From Pleurodeles waltl (Eukaryota; Chordata; Amphibia; Caudata; Salamandridae): a stretch of DNA of 64,000 bases. Below are positions 1-11,481 of the stretch, piece after piece. The position numbers and the translations under genes are program-made. The stretch's first letter is position 1; each line of letters starts with the position of its first letter. Below the pieces are notes generated by a model, which searched no databases, was not told the DNA's origin, and saw only the letters and a program-made list of their open reading frames with translations. The stretch lies in assembly GCF_031143425.1 (NCBI RefSeq), contig NC_090437.1, positions 850,901,978-850,965,977 of the forward strand, read 5' to 3'.

Positions 1-289
1 ACCCCACTAGGTGCATCCAACGTAAAGTATACAGTAAACTCCGTTCTCAAAACAGTGGACTCCAAACTGCACAACCCTAAAGAAGCGAGGGTAGGTCTGA
101 AAGACACCAAACAAGACAAGACAGACAAAAGCAGGACCCACACCATTCCCCCGCTCCCCTGACTCCTCTGTAAAATCTAAGTCTGAAAACTCCGCAACTC
201 TAGACCTAATTATGCAAAAACTCGACAAGCTACATGTGCTTGCTCAATTGAGAAAATCTCCCACAGAAACTATACACAGAGACCTTGCA

Positions 290-899
290 TCTTTGAATTA
301 ACAAATGATAAACTGGGCGGCAGAGTCTCTGAAATAGAGTCATGGATAAACCTTCTGGAAGACCACAAACACATCTCTTTAAAAAAACGTCATCAACCAC
401 CACCACCACGAGACTGGCTCAACTGGAAAAGAACATCACCAAGGTTGAAGACAGAAATAGAAGGGGCAACTTGCCCATTTTCAAACTTCCTGAAGGCAGT
501 GAAAACCAAGCCCTTTCCTGTGAAACCTTCATTGAAAAATGGATCCCACAAGTACTCAATATAAACTTAGACAAGGACTTTGAAATAAGCCAAGCGCACA
601 AAGTGCTCACACATAAGCCTGGAAACAGCAAAGCTCCAAGAGCCCTCATTTTCAGACCCCTCCTCTACATACATACTGAAGTCACAAATGAAGAAAATGC
701 AGAGAATTACGTGACATGGCGCCTCTATTGGGATCTCTCTAGATTACTCGAAAGACACTGTCGGGAAACGAAAGGCGTTCTTTCCCAAAGGAAAATTCTG
801 AAAGATCTCTCAATACAATTTTCATTTATTGGTCCTGCACAGATAAAAACAACTTCCTATGGCAAAACCATCATTTTTGAAAACCATAAGGAATAAGGA
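290..899 (+). pseudogene. L1-like ORF1 (RNA-binding chaperone) remnant
   Basis: The frame near 310 reads a coiled-coil-like stretch (LGGRVSEIESW). A frame change between about 355 and 420 leads into the 342-896 frame. That frame carries the L1 ORF1 signature LEKNITKVEDRNRRGNLPIF followed by KLPEG, FIEKWIPQVL and an AHKV block, in the order of the RRM-like and C-terminal domains of L1 ORF1 proteins. In the family this protein trimerises, binds LINE RNA and acts as a nucleic-acid chaperone. Its C-terminal stretch is still recognisable (LSQRKILKDLSIQFSFIGPA). The N-terminus is shortened or lies in broken frames upstream. Confidence 0.8.
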
Positions 900-2590
900 T
901 TTCCTACTTTGAGGAATTAGGATTTCCTACGTTGAGGAAATCTGAGACCTGAAAATGACTTCTTAAAAACTCAAGAAACTAAAGAAGGAATGGCTAACAC
1001 TTAACACAAATCATTGCTACTAACTTTCACTAACTTTCTACTCGCTTAGTAACATAGGATAATCAGATTGCCCACACACTGCCTAAACAAAACCCAATTC
1101 ATGTTCTTCCCATAATGCTAGTGATCTGTGATCGACCAATGGGATCGAAACATGGGTGTACATGCCCATTCTTCCAAAATAACGATAACAGGTCGAAATA
1201 TTTGTTTGAGCTGCTTTTACTTCTTCGAACCGAAACAGAATAAAGTGGTCAGCAACCTACGAAACCTTAACTAAACTATCTAGCACCTACTAACCTATTA
1301 ATAACCTAACAATCTACTGTTAACCCTAACCAATGGTAAGATTTCTCTTCTCTTCTTCAATGACTGGCACTGTATCTCTATAACGACCTTCAACCTGCTC
1401 TGGTTAAATCGGATGTTTTATAATTGCCTTCAACCTGATGACTGATCTACAGCAATGTTTCATCTTCTCAGTTTCAACAAAATTTTGATTTATCAAATCT
1501 CATATTCCATTAATTAATGCGGATACCAGCCTTACATTGTTATATTATACACATCTAGTGCCATCCAATGGATACTTGTTGTCCAATTGCCATAGAAACT
1601 GTGTTTTGACCCACAGGTTGGACAATACAAAATGCACTACCTGCAATACAGTAACCTGGGGGCATTCAACCGAATCACTGTCATCTCTGTTCAATCTATG
1701 TTGAGAATATACTGGCACTATGTGAACATTATGCTGGTACTAGGTTGATAATATCTTGGTTCTAGGTAGACACCTTACTAATAAGTCGTTGAAACTCTGT
1801 GAGCTCTATGTTGATACTACACTGACATTATGTTAGCACTAATTGACAGTAAATGGAGAATTTACTGCAAACTGTACATTGTACTCCATAATTATGAAAC
1901 ACATTGGGTACCATTTTTCACAACCATGGCTGATGACATAAAAACTTAACCCAGCAGAAATAATGACACATGTCACCAACTAACAACCATCCCACCAAAA
2001 GCCACCTCACTCACTACAAATATTACACTTTCACTATATACTATGACTACTATACCTGGAAATACATTAATATAAACAACAGAATACACATTATTATCCA
2101 CAACCACTCAATGGCAAGTAACGCCCTAGGCACCACTATGGAAACAACGCCAGACACGCCAGTCATCATACAATATAGGTAAACATACCATAAGTAGACA
2201 CGGTCATGACTCTTAATACACACCCTATTCCATACAGGACGCGGTAAGACTGCACTCAGGACCTAGGCTTGACCACTTGTGGCCTCCATCGCCTCTCTTC
2301 AGTTAGATTTTGTCAGATACCTCTTCGTGGTATCTAGATTATCTTCATAAATATTTAATCAATCTCTATACTATTTTCTCCATTTTCTTTTCACCTTTCA
2401 TATATTTCCTCCTGTCCTGTACTACTCTACTATCGGCTTTCCCTCCTCCCTTCCCCATCCTCTCACCCCCATTCGGTTTCCCCTCACCCATGCCATTCCT
2501 GCAAACGCACCTGCCCAGCCCCCCACCCCCACCTTCACCTCAACAGCAAACAAGAACTGGCATTTAGCTGGTTAAAATCAACGAGAAGAG
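900..2590. other. Inter-ORF region of LINE copy 1, no gene
   Basis: Nothing recognisable is coded here. At about 896-945 a 23-bp segment (GGATTTCCTACTTTGAGGAA) is duplicated in tandem with a few changes. From about 2380 to 2565 the plus strand is strongly pyrimidine-rich, which creates a meaningless open frame. At 1.7 kb the gap is long for an L1 inter-ORF spacer, so a further old insertion may be hidden here, but I cannot define its ends. Confidence 0.5.
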
Positions 2591-2599
2591 ACACCTCCC

Positions 2600-5272
2600 A
2601 CAAAAATGCAGAACATAAAAATCTCTCCCTTAATGTCAAAGGTCTAAATCACCCAACCAAATGGCAGAAAATCCTAGACTATACACATAAACTTAAGGGA
2701 GACCTAATTTCCTTTCAATAAACCAAGGTAGCAATGAAAGAGGCAATCCTCCTAAAAGAAAATAAAAAGCATGGGTTAGTGCCTTAGCGTATGCCCAGCA
2801 CGAACAAAAAAAGTGGGCTGATCACCCTTATCTCAAAAGCCTATGGCCTCACTAGCCTGTCCTCAGAAGGCAGATGGCTTCTTACTAAAATACAGAGGGA
2901 CAGAACTGAAATCATAGTCATGAACATCTATGCACCCAATAACGACAACCCTACCTTTTGAATTAATGTCAATATAAAACTCTCAACTTTACCTCACAAC
3001 TGCAGAACTATTCTAGTAGGAGATTTCAATCTACCCTGGGATGCCACCCTTGACAGGAATTCTGCATGTCAATTTTAACCTAAGAAATCCCATAAACAAA
3101 TGATGAAAATGTGCAATCCTCTTAAATTGAAAGACATATGCAAATTATATCAAAACAGTTAAAGCCAGGAAAGCCCCAGGCCCAGACTGCTTCCCAGCAT
3201 CATTCTATCAAACTTGGGATACCTCCCTAATCACTCCCTTAGGAAACTTATTCGCCCACTTCTCCTGTACAGGCTCCGTTGAAGGCTCGTCGCGGAGGCA
3301 ACCATAATTGTTATACCCAAAGAAGGGAAGGACCCATTCAGTCCCAAGAACTAATGATCCATATCCCTCATAAACACAGACTGCAAAAGATACGCAAAGA
3401 TCCTACCCCTTAGAATAGAGCCCATTCTCAAAAACATGATACATCCCTCTCAATCAGGATTTATCAAAGGGAGATTCAGCGTGGATAATATCAGATTTTT
3501 TTAGCCATGCAACTGAAATGGGCAACCTCCTGCACCAATCGACCTGCGCAATGGCGCTAGTGCCAAGAAGGCCTTGATAAGGTATTGTGGACCTTCCTCC
3601 AAGCCTCACTCACCTCCTTCTACTTTTCCCCTGCTCTCTCAAAAATGATCCTTGCTCTACACAAAAAAACGAAAGTTAGAATAAACATCAATGGAAAGTT
3701 GTATAATCCCTTTTAACTCCAACAAGGAACCAAACAAGAATGCCCTCTTTCCCCCCTACTATTTCTACTAACGCTAGAACCCCCTAATTACATTGATCCG
3801 AGAAAATCCATTCATCCCCGGTATAACTTTGTCATCAGGCACACAAAAACTAGCCGCTTACGCGGATGACATTCTCCTTTTTACTACCCAAGCAGACTCA
3901 GCCTTGCCGCACATCATATCCACCATCAACGACTACTCTAAGATGTCAGGTTATCTACTTCAACAAGGAAAATACAGGGGTTCTTCCTCTCTTTATGTAC
4001 TGCAACAGTTCACACATCAGCCCTTATGGATTCAAATGGACCCCAGATAAGATAAAATACCTGGGTATATGGTTCACCCATAACCTTAAAGACTCCACTG
4101 ATCTCAACAAGAAAAAGACGCTAGGTAACAAAGATAGATTAGACAAATGGTCACCCAGGTTCATTACTTGGTGGGGTAGAATAGAATCTATCAAAATGAT
4201 GATTACAACCCCTCTTTACCTTTTTAATCATAATGCCACCCCCCCCCCCCCATATACCTCTGAGGCACCTTTTTTTTTTTTTTACTAAAATAGACATGTT
4301 ACTTACCAAATTCCTCTGGAAGTCTAAAAAGCCCAGAATTTCCCTAAAGAAACTGAGACTTCCTAAAAAACTTGCCAGCCTAAACTTACCTGACTACCTG
4401 AGATGCCAATATGCCTTCCTAGCGAATCAGGGGAGCTACTGGCTCTTAACCACCAACAACTCCTTGCCACAATGGCTCAATATTGAAATCGACCTCGCTA
4501 AACCCTTATCCCTCACTTCATTTCTAACCGTCAAGAAAATTAAAACACACCACTTTATAAACATTCTATCCAGCACAGTATAGGCACTCTGAAAAATCAA
4601 CAACAAATTACCCAAGAAAATTAAACACTCATGTCTAGCCTCGCTATGGCAACATTAAAGCTTAAAAATAGAATGGAGAACGATGTATATAGAGAAATGG
4701 GCAGAAAAATACATCTTCCTGGTAATAGCTGCACCCTCTCAGAACCCAAACCATTCTCTCAAATTAAAGACAAATTTGACTTAAACAACCTAGACCTTTA
4801 CCATTTCCTTAAAATAAAATCACTTATAGCCAAACATAAACCTCCAACTCCCCCCCATCTACCCAACACAATAGAAAAATCAACCAAAGACAGTCACTTA
4901 GCTTCCAAACTGTACTCCCTCCTATCCCCCACAAAAACCTCACTACATAAACCAACACAAGACAAGCGGGAAACTCTACTATCAAACTCCAACAACACTC
5001 CAAAGGTCTCACCGGATTGACCATCTACTTGAAGTAACCTCACTTACAACATAATAACTCCATCACTAGCACAAAGCAGATAGTGGATTTTCAATATGGC
5101 CCACTGGACTCCAGCCAAACATTATAAACTAGGCCTCTGATCTTCTGACACATCAGAGCTGTGAAAAGGAAACAGAAGACTTAAAACACGTACTAATGGA
5201 GTGAGTGCACCTCCACCAAAAAGGTCTGGCAGGACATCATTAATACAATATCTCAAATCCTTTATAAAAACT
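2600..5272 (+). pseudogene. L1-like ORF2 (endonuclease / reverse transcriptase), 5' part
   Basis: The endonuclease start reads LNVKGLNHPTKWQKILDY and KGDLISFQ, the N-terminus of an APE-type endonuclease, and continues to a NIYAPNND block near 2930. A deletion then joins this to the reverse transcriptase near 3155 (KARKAPGPDCFPASFYQTW). The RT catalytic motif YADD is intact at 3859-3870 in the frame LAAYADDILLF. Downstream IKYLGIWFTHNL and KFLWKSKKPRISLKKLRLPK mark the thumb and connection region. Homopolymer runs of C (near 4240) and T (near 4270) interrupt the frame. A CE...HVLMEC stretch near 5160-5200 is the relic of the C-terminal cysteine motif. Several stops and shifts make this a pseudogene. 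Confidence 0.85.
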
Positions 5273-6573
5273 TGTAGGAAAGTACCATCTTGCCTGGCAT
5301 GTTACCCCCATATTTTCACTGTATATATGTTGTTTTAGTTGTATGTGTCACTGGGACCCTGCCAGCCAGGGCCCCAGTGCTCATAAGTGTGCCCTGTATG
5401 TGTTACCTGTGTTATGACTAACTGTCTCACTGAGGCTCTGCTATCCAGAACCTCAGTGGTTATGCTCTCTCATTTCTTTCCAAATGGTCACTAACAGGCT
5501 AGTGACCAATTTCACCAATTTACATTGGCATACTGGAACACCCTTATAATTCCCTAGTATATGGTACTGAGGTACCCAGGGTATTGGGGTTCCAGGAGAC
5601 CCCTATGGGCTGCAGCACATCTTGTGCCACCCATAGGGAGCTCTGACAATTCTTACACAGGCCTGCCACTGCAGCCTGAGTGAAATAACGTCCACGTTAT
5701 TTCACAGCCATTTACCACTGCACTTAAGTAACTTATAAGTCACCTATATGTCTAACCTTTACCTGGTAAAGGTTGGGTGCTAAGTTACTTAGTGTGTGGG
5801 CACCCTGGCACTAGCCAAGGTGCCCCCACATTGTTCAGGGCAAATTCCCCGGACTTTGTGAGTGCGGGGACACCATTACACGGGTGCACTATACATAGGT
5901 CACTACCTATGTATAGCTTCACAATGGTAACTCCGAATATGGCCATGTAACATGTCTAAGATCATGGAATTGCCCCTCCCAATGCCATCCTGGCATTGGT
6001 GAGACAATCCCATGATCCCACGGGTCTCTAGCACAGACCCGGGTACTGCCAAACTACCTTTCCCGGGGTTTCACTGCAGCTGCTGCTGCTGCCAACCCCT
6101 CAGACAGGTTTCTGCCCTCCTGGGGTCCAGCCAGGCTTGGCCCAGGAAGGCAGAACAAAGAACTTCCTCAGAGAGAGGGTGTTACACCCTCTCCCTTTGG
6201 AATAAGGTGTCAGGGCTGGGGAGGAGTAGCCTCCCCCAGCCTCTGGAAATGCTTTGATGGGCACAGATGGTGCCCATCTCTGCATAAGCCAGTCTACACC
6301 GGTTCAGGGATCCCCCAGCCCTGCTCTGGCGCGAAACTGGACAAAGGAAAGGGGAGTGACCACTCCCCTGACCTGCACCTCCCCTGGGAGGTGCCCAGAG
6401 CTCCTCCAGTGTGCTCCAGACCTCTGCCATCTTGGAAACAGAGGTGCTGCTGGCACACTGGACTGCTCTGAGTGGCCTGGGCCAGCAGGTGACGTCAGAG
6501 ACTTCCTTCTGATAGGCTCCTCCAGGTGTTGCTAGCCTATCCTCTCTCCTAAGTAGCCAAACCTCCTTTTCTG

Positions 6574-6600
6574 GCTATTTAGGGTCTCTGCTTTGGGGAA
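6574..6600 (+). promoter_or_regulatory. Possible TATA-like core promoter in family A repeat
   Basis: GGCTATTTAGGGTCTCTG contains a TATTTA box and is conserved in the second copy (complement near 59529-59545). Its position, 1.45 kb upstream of the AATAAA signal, fits a long R region if the repeat is an LTR. This is inferred from position and motif only. Confidence 0.3.
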
Positions 6601-6996
6601 TTCTTTAGATAACGAATGCAAGAGCTCATCTGAGTTCCTCTGCATCTCTCTCCACCTTCTGCCAAGGAATCGACTGCTGACCGCGCTGGAAGCCTGCAAA
6701 ACTGCAACAAAGTAGCAAAGACGACTACTGCGACCTTGTAACGCTGATCCTGCCGCCTTCTCGACTGTTTTCCTGGTGGTGCATGCTGTGGGGGTAGTCT
6801 GCCTCCTCTCTGCACTAGAAGCTCCGAAGAAATCTCCTGTGGGTCGACGGAACCTTCCCCCTGCAACCGCAGGCACCAAAGAACTGCATCACCGGTCCTC
6901 TTGGTCTCCTCTCAGCACGACGAGCGAGGTCCCTTGAACTCAGCAACTCTGTCCAAGTGACTCCCACAGTCCAGTGACTCTTCAGTCCAAGTTTGG

Positions 6997-7010
6997 TGGA
7001 GGTAAGTCCT
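6997..7010 (+). promoter_or_regulatory. Conserved 5' splice-site-like motif in family A
   Basis: TGGAGGTAAGTCC matches the consensus donor GAG|GTAAGT. It is kept unchanged in the other copy, where its complement lies near 59107-59116. Acceptor-like pyrimidine-AG sites follow near 7594-7601 and 7764-7774. This may mark a spliced non-coding transcript of the element; no transcript evidence is available. Confidence 0.35.
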
Positions 7011-8023
7011 TGCCTCCCCACGCTAGACTGCATTGCTGGGAACCGCGTGATTTGCAGCTGCTCCGGCTCCTCTGCACTCTTCCAGGATTTCCTTTGTGCA
7101 CAGCCAAGCCTGGGTCCCAGACACTCTAACCTGCAGTGCACGACCTCCTGAGTTGTCCTCCGGCATCGTGGGACCTTCCTTTGTGACTTCGGGTGAGCTC
7201 CGGTTCACTCCACTTCGTAGTGCCTGTTCCAGCACTTCTGCGGGTGCTGCTTGCTTCTGAGTGGGCTCCTTGTCTTGCTGGGCGCCCCCTCTGTCTCCTC
7301 ACGCAATTGGCGACATCCTGGTCCCTCCTGGGCCACAGCAGCATCCAAAAACCCTAACCGCGACCCTTGCAGCTAGCAAGGCTTGTTTGCGGTCTTTCTG
7401 CACGGAAACACCTCTGCAAGCTTCTTCACGACGTGGGACATCCATCCTCCAAAGGGGAAGTTTCTAGCCCTTATTGTTCTTGCAGAATCCACAGCATCTA
7501 CCATCCGGTGGCAGCTTCTTTGCACCCACAGCTGGCATTTCCTGGGCATCTGCCCACTCCCGACTTGATCGTGACTCTTGGACTTGGTCCCCTTGTTCCA
7601 CAGGTACTCTCATCTGGAAATCCATCGTTGTTGCATTGCTGGTGTTGGTCTTCCTTGCAGAATTCCCCTATCACGACTTCTGTGCTCTCTGGGGAACTTA
7701 GGTGCACTTTGCACCCACTTTTCAGGGTCTTGGGGTGGGCTATTTTTCTAACCCTCACTGTTTTCTTACAGTCCCAGCGACCCTCTACAAGGTCACATAG
7801 GTTTGGGGTCCATTTGTGATTCGCATTCCACTTTGAGTATATGGTTTGTGTTGCCCCTATACCTATGTGCTCTCATTGCAATCTATTGTGACTGTACATT
7901 GCTTGCATTGCTTTCTATTGCTATTACTGCATATTTTTGGTATTGTGTACATATATCTTGTGTATATTTGCTATCCTCATACTGAGGGTACTCACTGAGA
8001 TACTTTTGGCATATTGTCATAAA

Positions 8024-8029
8024 AATAAA
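8024..8029 (+). terminator. Polyadenylation signal AATAAA in family A
   Basis: AATAAA lies about 235 bp before the end of the repeat, with T-rich sequence just downstream. The second copy keeps it on the minus strand near 58076. In an LTR reading this would mark the end of R, with about 200 bp of U5 after it. Confidence 0.45.
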
Positions 8030-8262
8030 GTACCTTTATTTTTAGTATATCTGTGTATTGTGTTTGATATTGTGCATATGACACCAGTGGTATAGTAGGA
8101 GCTTTACACGTCTCCTAGTTCAGCCTAAGTTGCTCTGCTAAGCTACCTTTTCTATCAGCCTAAGCTGCTAGACACCCCTCTACACTAATAAGGGATACCT
8201 GGACCTGGTGCAAGGTGTAAGTACCCCTTGGTACCCACTACAAGCTAGGCCAGCCTCCTACA

Positions 8263-8481
8263 AAACTGACTTTTACTTTAGCCTCTATTACATTAGGCAT
8301 CCTCCCCACTGACATTAAACATGCATTAAACAAAGAGGACTGTCTCCTATGGGACGTTCTAGTAACAACTGGCATTAAAGTTATCTTCAATGAATGGAAT
8401 GACTCATCCAAACTATACACCGACACATGGTGGGAATGTGTCAAATTCACCAGAACTGCCTGTAACTCACTAAACGTATAA
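8263..8481 (+). pseudogene. L1-like ORF2 C-terminus of copy 1
   Basis: The frame starting AAA CTG ACT reads KLTFTLASITLGILPTDIKH and continues through a region with WDVLVTTGIKVIFNEW to a TAA stop at 8479-8481. This is the extreme C-terminus of L1-type ORF2 proteins. It resumes the element broken at 5272, which shows that the family A repeat is the later insertion. Confidence 0.75.
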
Positions 8482-9006
8482 TTGATGACAACACCAATTA
8501 AGAATTGTAAACTCTGGTGTAAACTATGTCTCACTTGTCTATGTAACCACAATCATCAGATCACTCAATCGTTCATGCATTCACTCACTCATACTCCTCC
8601 CCTTCCTTCTCTCACCACTTGCCCACCTCCTCCTCTCACTATCCACCCCTCCCCCATGTACTCCCTACTTTTCACTCCCTATCATCATCATCTTCTCTTC
8701 TCTCGTCTCTGCTCTTTTACTCTGACTCATTCATCCGCAACTGAGGTACCTTAATCATTCACCAAAACATCAAACACTGCTCTGTCACAATACATACACT
8801 GATTAAACTCATCTCACCATTGCAAACAAATACACTTATCTCTACCCTCTACTTTTGTAAATGTAGACTGACTCCTCATGCTATACCCCAAACCACTGTT
8901 CCACTTTGATTTGATGGTACCATACAATGTAATGTTTCTTTTCATTTGTGTTATTTAATTTTCCTATTGTAGAAAATCCCAATAAAACACTGTTTAAATA
9001 AACAAA
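8482..9006 (+). other. 3' UTR of LINE copy 1
   Basis: A pyrimidine-rich tract (8570-8720) is followed by AT-rich sequence with AATAAA near 8981 and AATAAAC near 8998. I take the end of the element to be just after these signals; no clean poly(A) tail or target duplication is visible. Confidence 0.5.
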
Positions 9007-10586
9007 AGATGACGAACATAGCTTTTTAGAGCTCATGGTAAGATCAGAATTTATTGCACAACTTTGCACAGTTTCAAACATTTGCTGGTGTTTGCATTTA
9101 CAGAATTTAGAACATACAGTACCTTACGGGCATTCGGTTGGCAGTTTTCATTTAGCCATTTTGAATATATAGAAAGGGAATGATTGGTGGTTAAATCTTC
9201 ACTCAGAAATCCCATACTTTGTGCAAACATGGAGGCTAATGAAGAAAAAGAAAAAATTCTACTTGAAATACACCTGTTTACATCATAAAGATTAAATTTT
9301 TGCTTTGCCTTTCAAAAAACATACATCTTCATTCTGACGTCAGCATGAATTTTACAGGAGAAAGGCAGACATGTTATTAACGATATCTGGAGGTGTATAA
9401 AAATATTATAATTTCAAGTTTAAATTAACGAAGTGTCTATTACCATATAACAATCTTGGCTTCTAGAGAGGAAAAAAAATCATTAAATGATTGTGTGGAC
9501 ACAATGATGTCTTGGTTAAGGTTGCTAATGCCAAATACTCAAAGCGGAAGCACTGGAGGGTTTTTGTAAGGTATTTTTAATTAGTCACATAAGTAGGGCC
9601 TACATTCAGTTCACCTCCAAATGGGTTCTCCCTCAAAGAAGGAATTTCATGCACTAACAATGCCTCTACGTTTAGTACAGTTATTCGTGTATCATATGTT
9701 AGCTAATGTCAGCCAAACTCTACAATATAAGGATAGTGTAAGTAACAGAGGAGGTGCTTGACCACAGAGAGGGATTTGGCAGCAATCTTAGTGCCTTTAT
9801 GAGGTCACTGATGAAAGAGCGACTCTGCAATGTCATATTTCATGAGTTGTCAGATCAGTTTGAGTAGCTCATCCAATTCTGTTTTCAGATCTGGCTTAGA
9901 CACAACTTTAGATGTCTCAGTAGACACATGTATCAACAGAATTCATAAATAAAAAATAGCCACTTATATACATGCGTAGATGGGCTTCGGGTCTGCCTTT
10001 TTCAGCCATCTTGAGCTGTCCACCTGAAATTCACATTTTGCTTCCACCCACCACACAATACAGCATTGGGCAAAGGGTAAGCTCCCATCGGCCATTGGCT
10101 GTCAAGCACCATGAGTGACAGTACATTGCATCATCACAGTTGTGCATCTGCCTAAAAAGTGCCCTGGCTGGAGGGCTAATACTTAACCAATGCTTTTCTC
10201 TTTCCATTCTTTGTCCTTATTTAGTTTTCTTTAATCTTCATTGTGCATTTAAACAATGTCTTCAAGTTACAGTAATTCATAGCCATTAATACCTTTCCTT
10301 TGTGCAACCATGAATAATTATTTTCTGGTGATGTGCATTAAAAAAGATAAAAGAATCCTGTAACTGCACCACCCTCGTTAAAGCACTCCTACTGCTCTAC
10401 TAAAATTATCTGTAATAGTAAATGTATTAATATTTTTATTGGAAGCATTTACCCCTTACATTTAATCAGCTGCATAATTTCTGTTCTTTTCCTATTTCTG
10501 TGGCATATGCTTTCGATTAAAATGAATACATAAATAAATAGCCATCATGCTACATTGTTACAGGCAGACCGAATAGGGGAAAAACG
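9007..10586. other. No gene recognised
   Basis: AT-rich sequence with short, stop-broken frames. I recognise no coding region, RNA gene or named repeat here. Confidence 0.6.
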
Positions 10587-10740
10587 TAAAGCAGTTACCA
10601 ACTAAAATAAAGGATTTTTGAAAAGCAAGCCCATGAACGAGTGATAGTGAAGGCCGTGCAGTGGCCATGGTTAAAAGCCCAGATACATACCAAAACGTCG
10701 GAAAGGCAGCGCTTGCGCACTCCTATGCTCGACCTAACAA
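10587..10740 (+). repeat. Dispersed repeat shared with 34819-34975
   Basis: The segment from TAAAGCA to CTCGACCTAA aligns along its length with 34819-34975, including GGTTAAAAGCC, ACGTCGGAAA and TATGCTCGACCTAA. I estimate about 75-80% identity by eye. It could be a SINE-like or transposon-end sequence; I could not find convincing pol III A and B boxes. Confidence 0.6.
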
Positions 10741-11481
10741 GGATCAGATGCACTATATAGGCATGAGCAGCAAAAAAAGTGAGAGCAATACATCCATAAG
10801 CAAGTTTTTTTTTTGTTCTCCTAGCCTGTCCAGGTTTGCTGAAGAGCAGCAGACACCCTGCAATAACAGCAATCTCCTTACTTTCCAAGGCCTTACTTGT
10901 GTGCTGAGGAGATCTGTTGGTGGGCAAATAAGCAGGCCTCCGTAACCGATGGACGTTGTGACACACTATGGAAAAGGCATAGCCGCCTTGTCTCTTGAAC
11001 CAGTGTTGCTGGGCCTTTTGTAGTATGCGATGGGTGTGAGGCAGTGACCAATGGGTGCTCTTGAGGTAGTTGACAGCCTACATAGCCTTCCTGCACACAC
11101 TCCAAGTCTTTTTCGCTGTCACACCTTTCATAAAGGTAATTGGAAGAATAGCAGGTGATGTTTTTTTTCAGTAAAGTGTTGAACAGGGAGCCTCCATACA
11201 CATAAAAAAGCATGCTTCTGAATTTGGATTCGTATCAACAAAGAATATGGATTTGTATCAACAAAGAATGTAAGAGAAATGCTCTGCACCTTTCCACAGT
11301 GGGGCTTTCAACACTCCCAACTACCAATTATTAATACAGAAATAGCTACCAAAGAACGGTGTGGGGTACAAGATTATTATTAGTATGTTACACCCATTAG
11401 AGTAAGATTTTGTTTCCAGAAATCCATCTGAAAAGCTAACCCTGATGTTTTAGCTGCTAGGCAAGATTTGGTGATCACAAC
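10741..11481. other. No gene recognised
   Basis: No supported coding or RNA feature is seen. Two near-identical 24-bp segments beginning ATTTGGATTCGTATCAAC lie in tandem at about 11222-11270. Confidence 0.5.

Larger units (their letters stand above)
5273..8262 (+). mobile_element. LTR-like repeat family A, copy 1 (2,990 bp, TSD AAACT)
   Basis: The repeat begins TGTAGGAAAGTACC and ends AGCCTCCTACA. It is flanked by the 5-bp direct repeat AAACT (5268-5272 and 8263-8267) and cleanly interrupts the L1 ORF2. A reverse-oriented copy of nearly the same length lies at 57845-60839. TG...CA termini with a 5-bp target duplication are what LTR retrotransposon integrases make, so a very long solo LTR is the best reading. 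Internal TATA-like and AATAAA signals (listed separately) sit where a U3/R/U5 layout would place them. No protein similarity is seen in any frame; the many ORFs here are chance. A non-autonomous DNA transposon with TGTNR ends (Ginger-like) is the main alternative, though those usually leave 4-bp duplications. Confidence 0.75.
1..9006 (+). mobile_element. L1-like LINE, copy 1 (degraded, interrupted)
   Basis: An L1-type non-LTR retrotransposon reads on the plus strand: ORF1 remnant, then ORF2 endonuclease, reverse transcriptase and C-terminal region, then a 3' UTR ending near the AATAAA signals around 8980-9000. The copy is split by a 2,990-bp repeat at 5273-8262; the ORF2 C-terminus resumes directly after the 5-bp duplication. 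The 5' end is not visible and may lie left of the window. Both ORFs carry many stops and frame changes, and most of the endonuclease-to-RT junction is deleted, so the copy is dead. The L1 superfamily assignment is firm; the exact clade within vertebrate L1/Tx1-like elements is not resolved. Confidence 0.85.
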
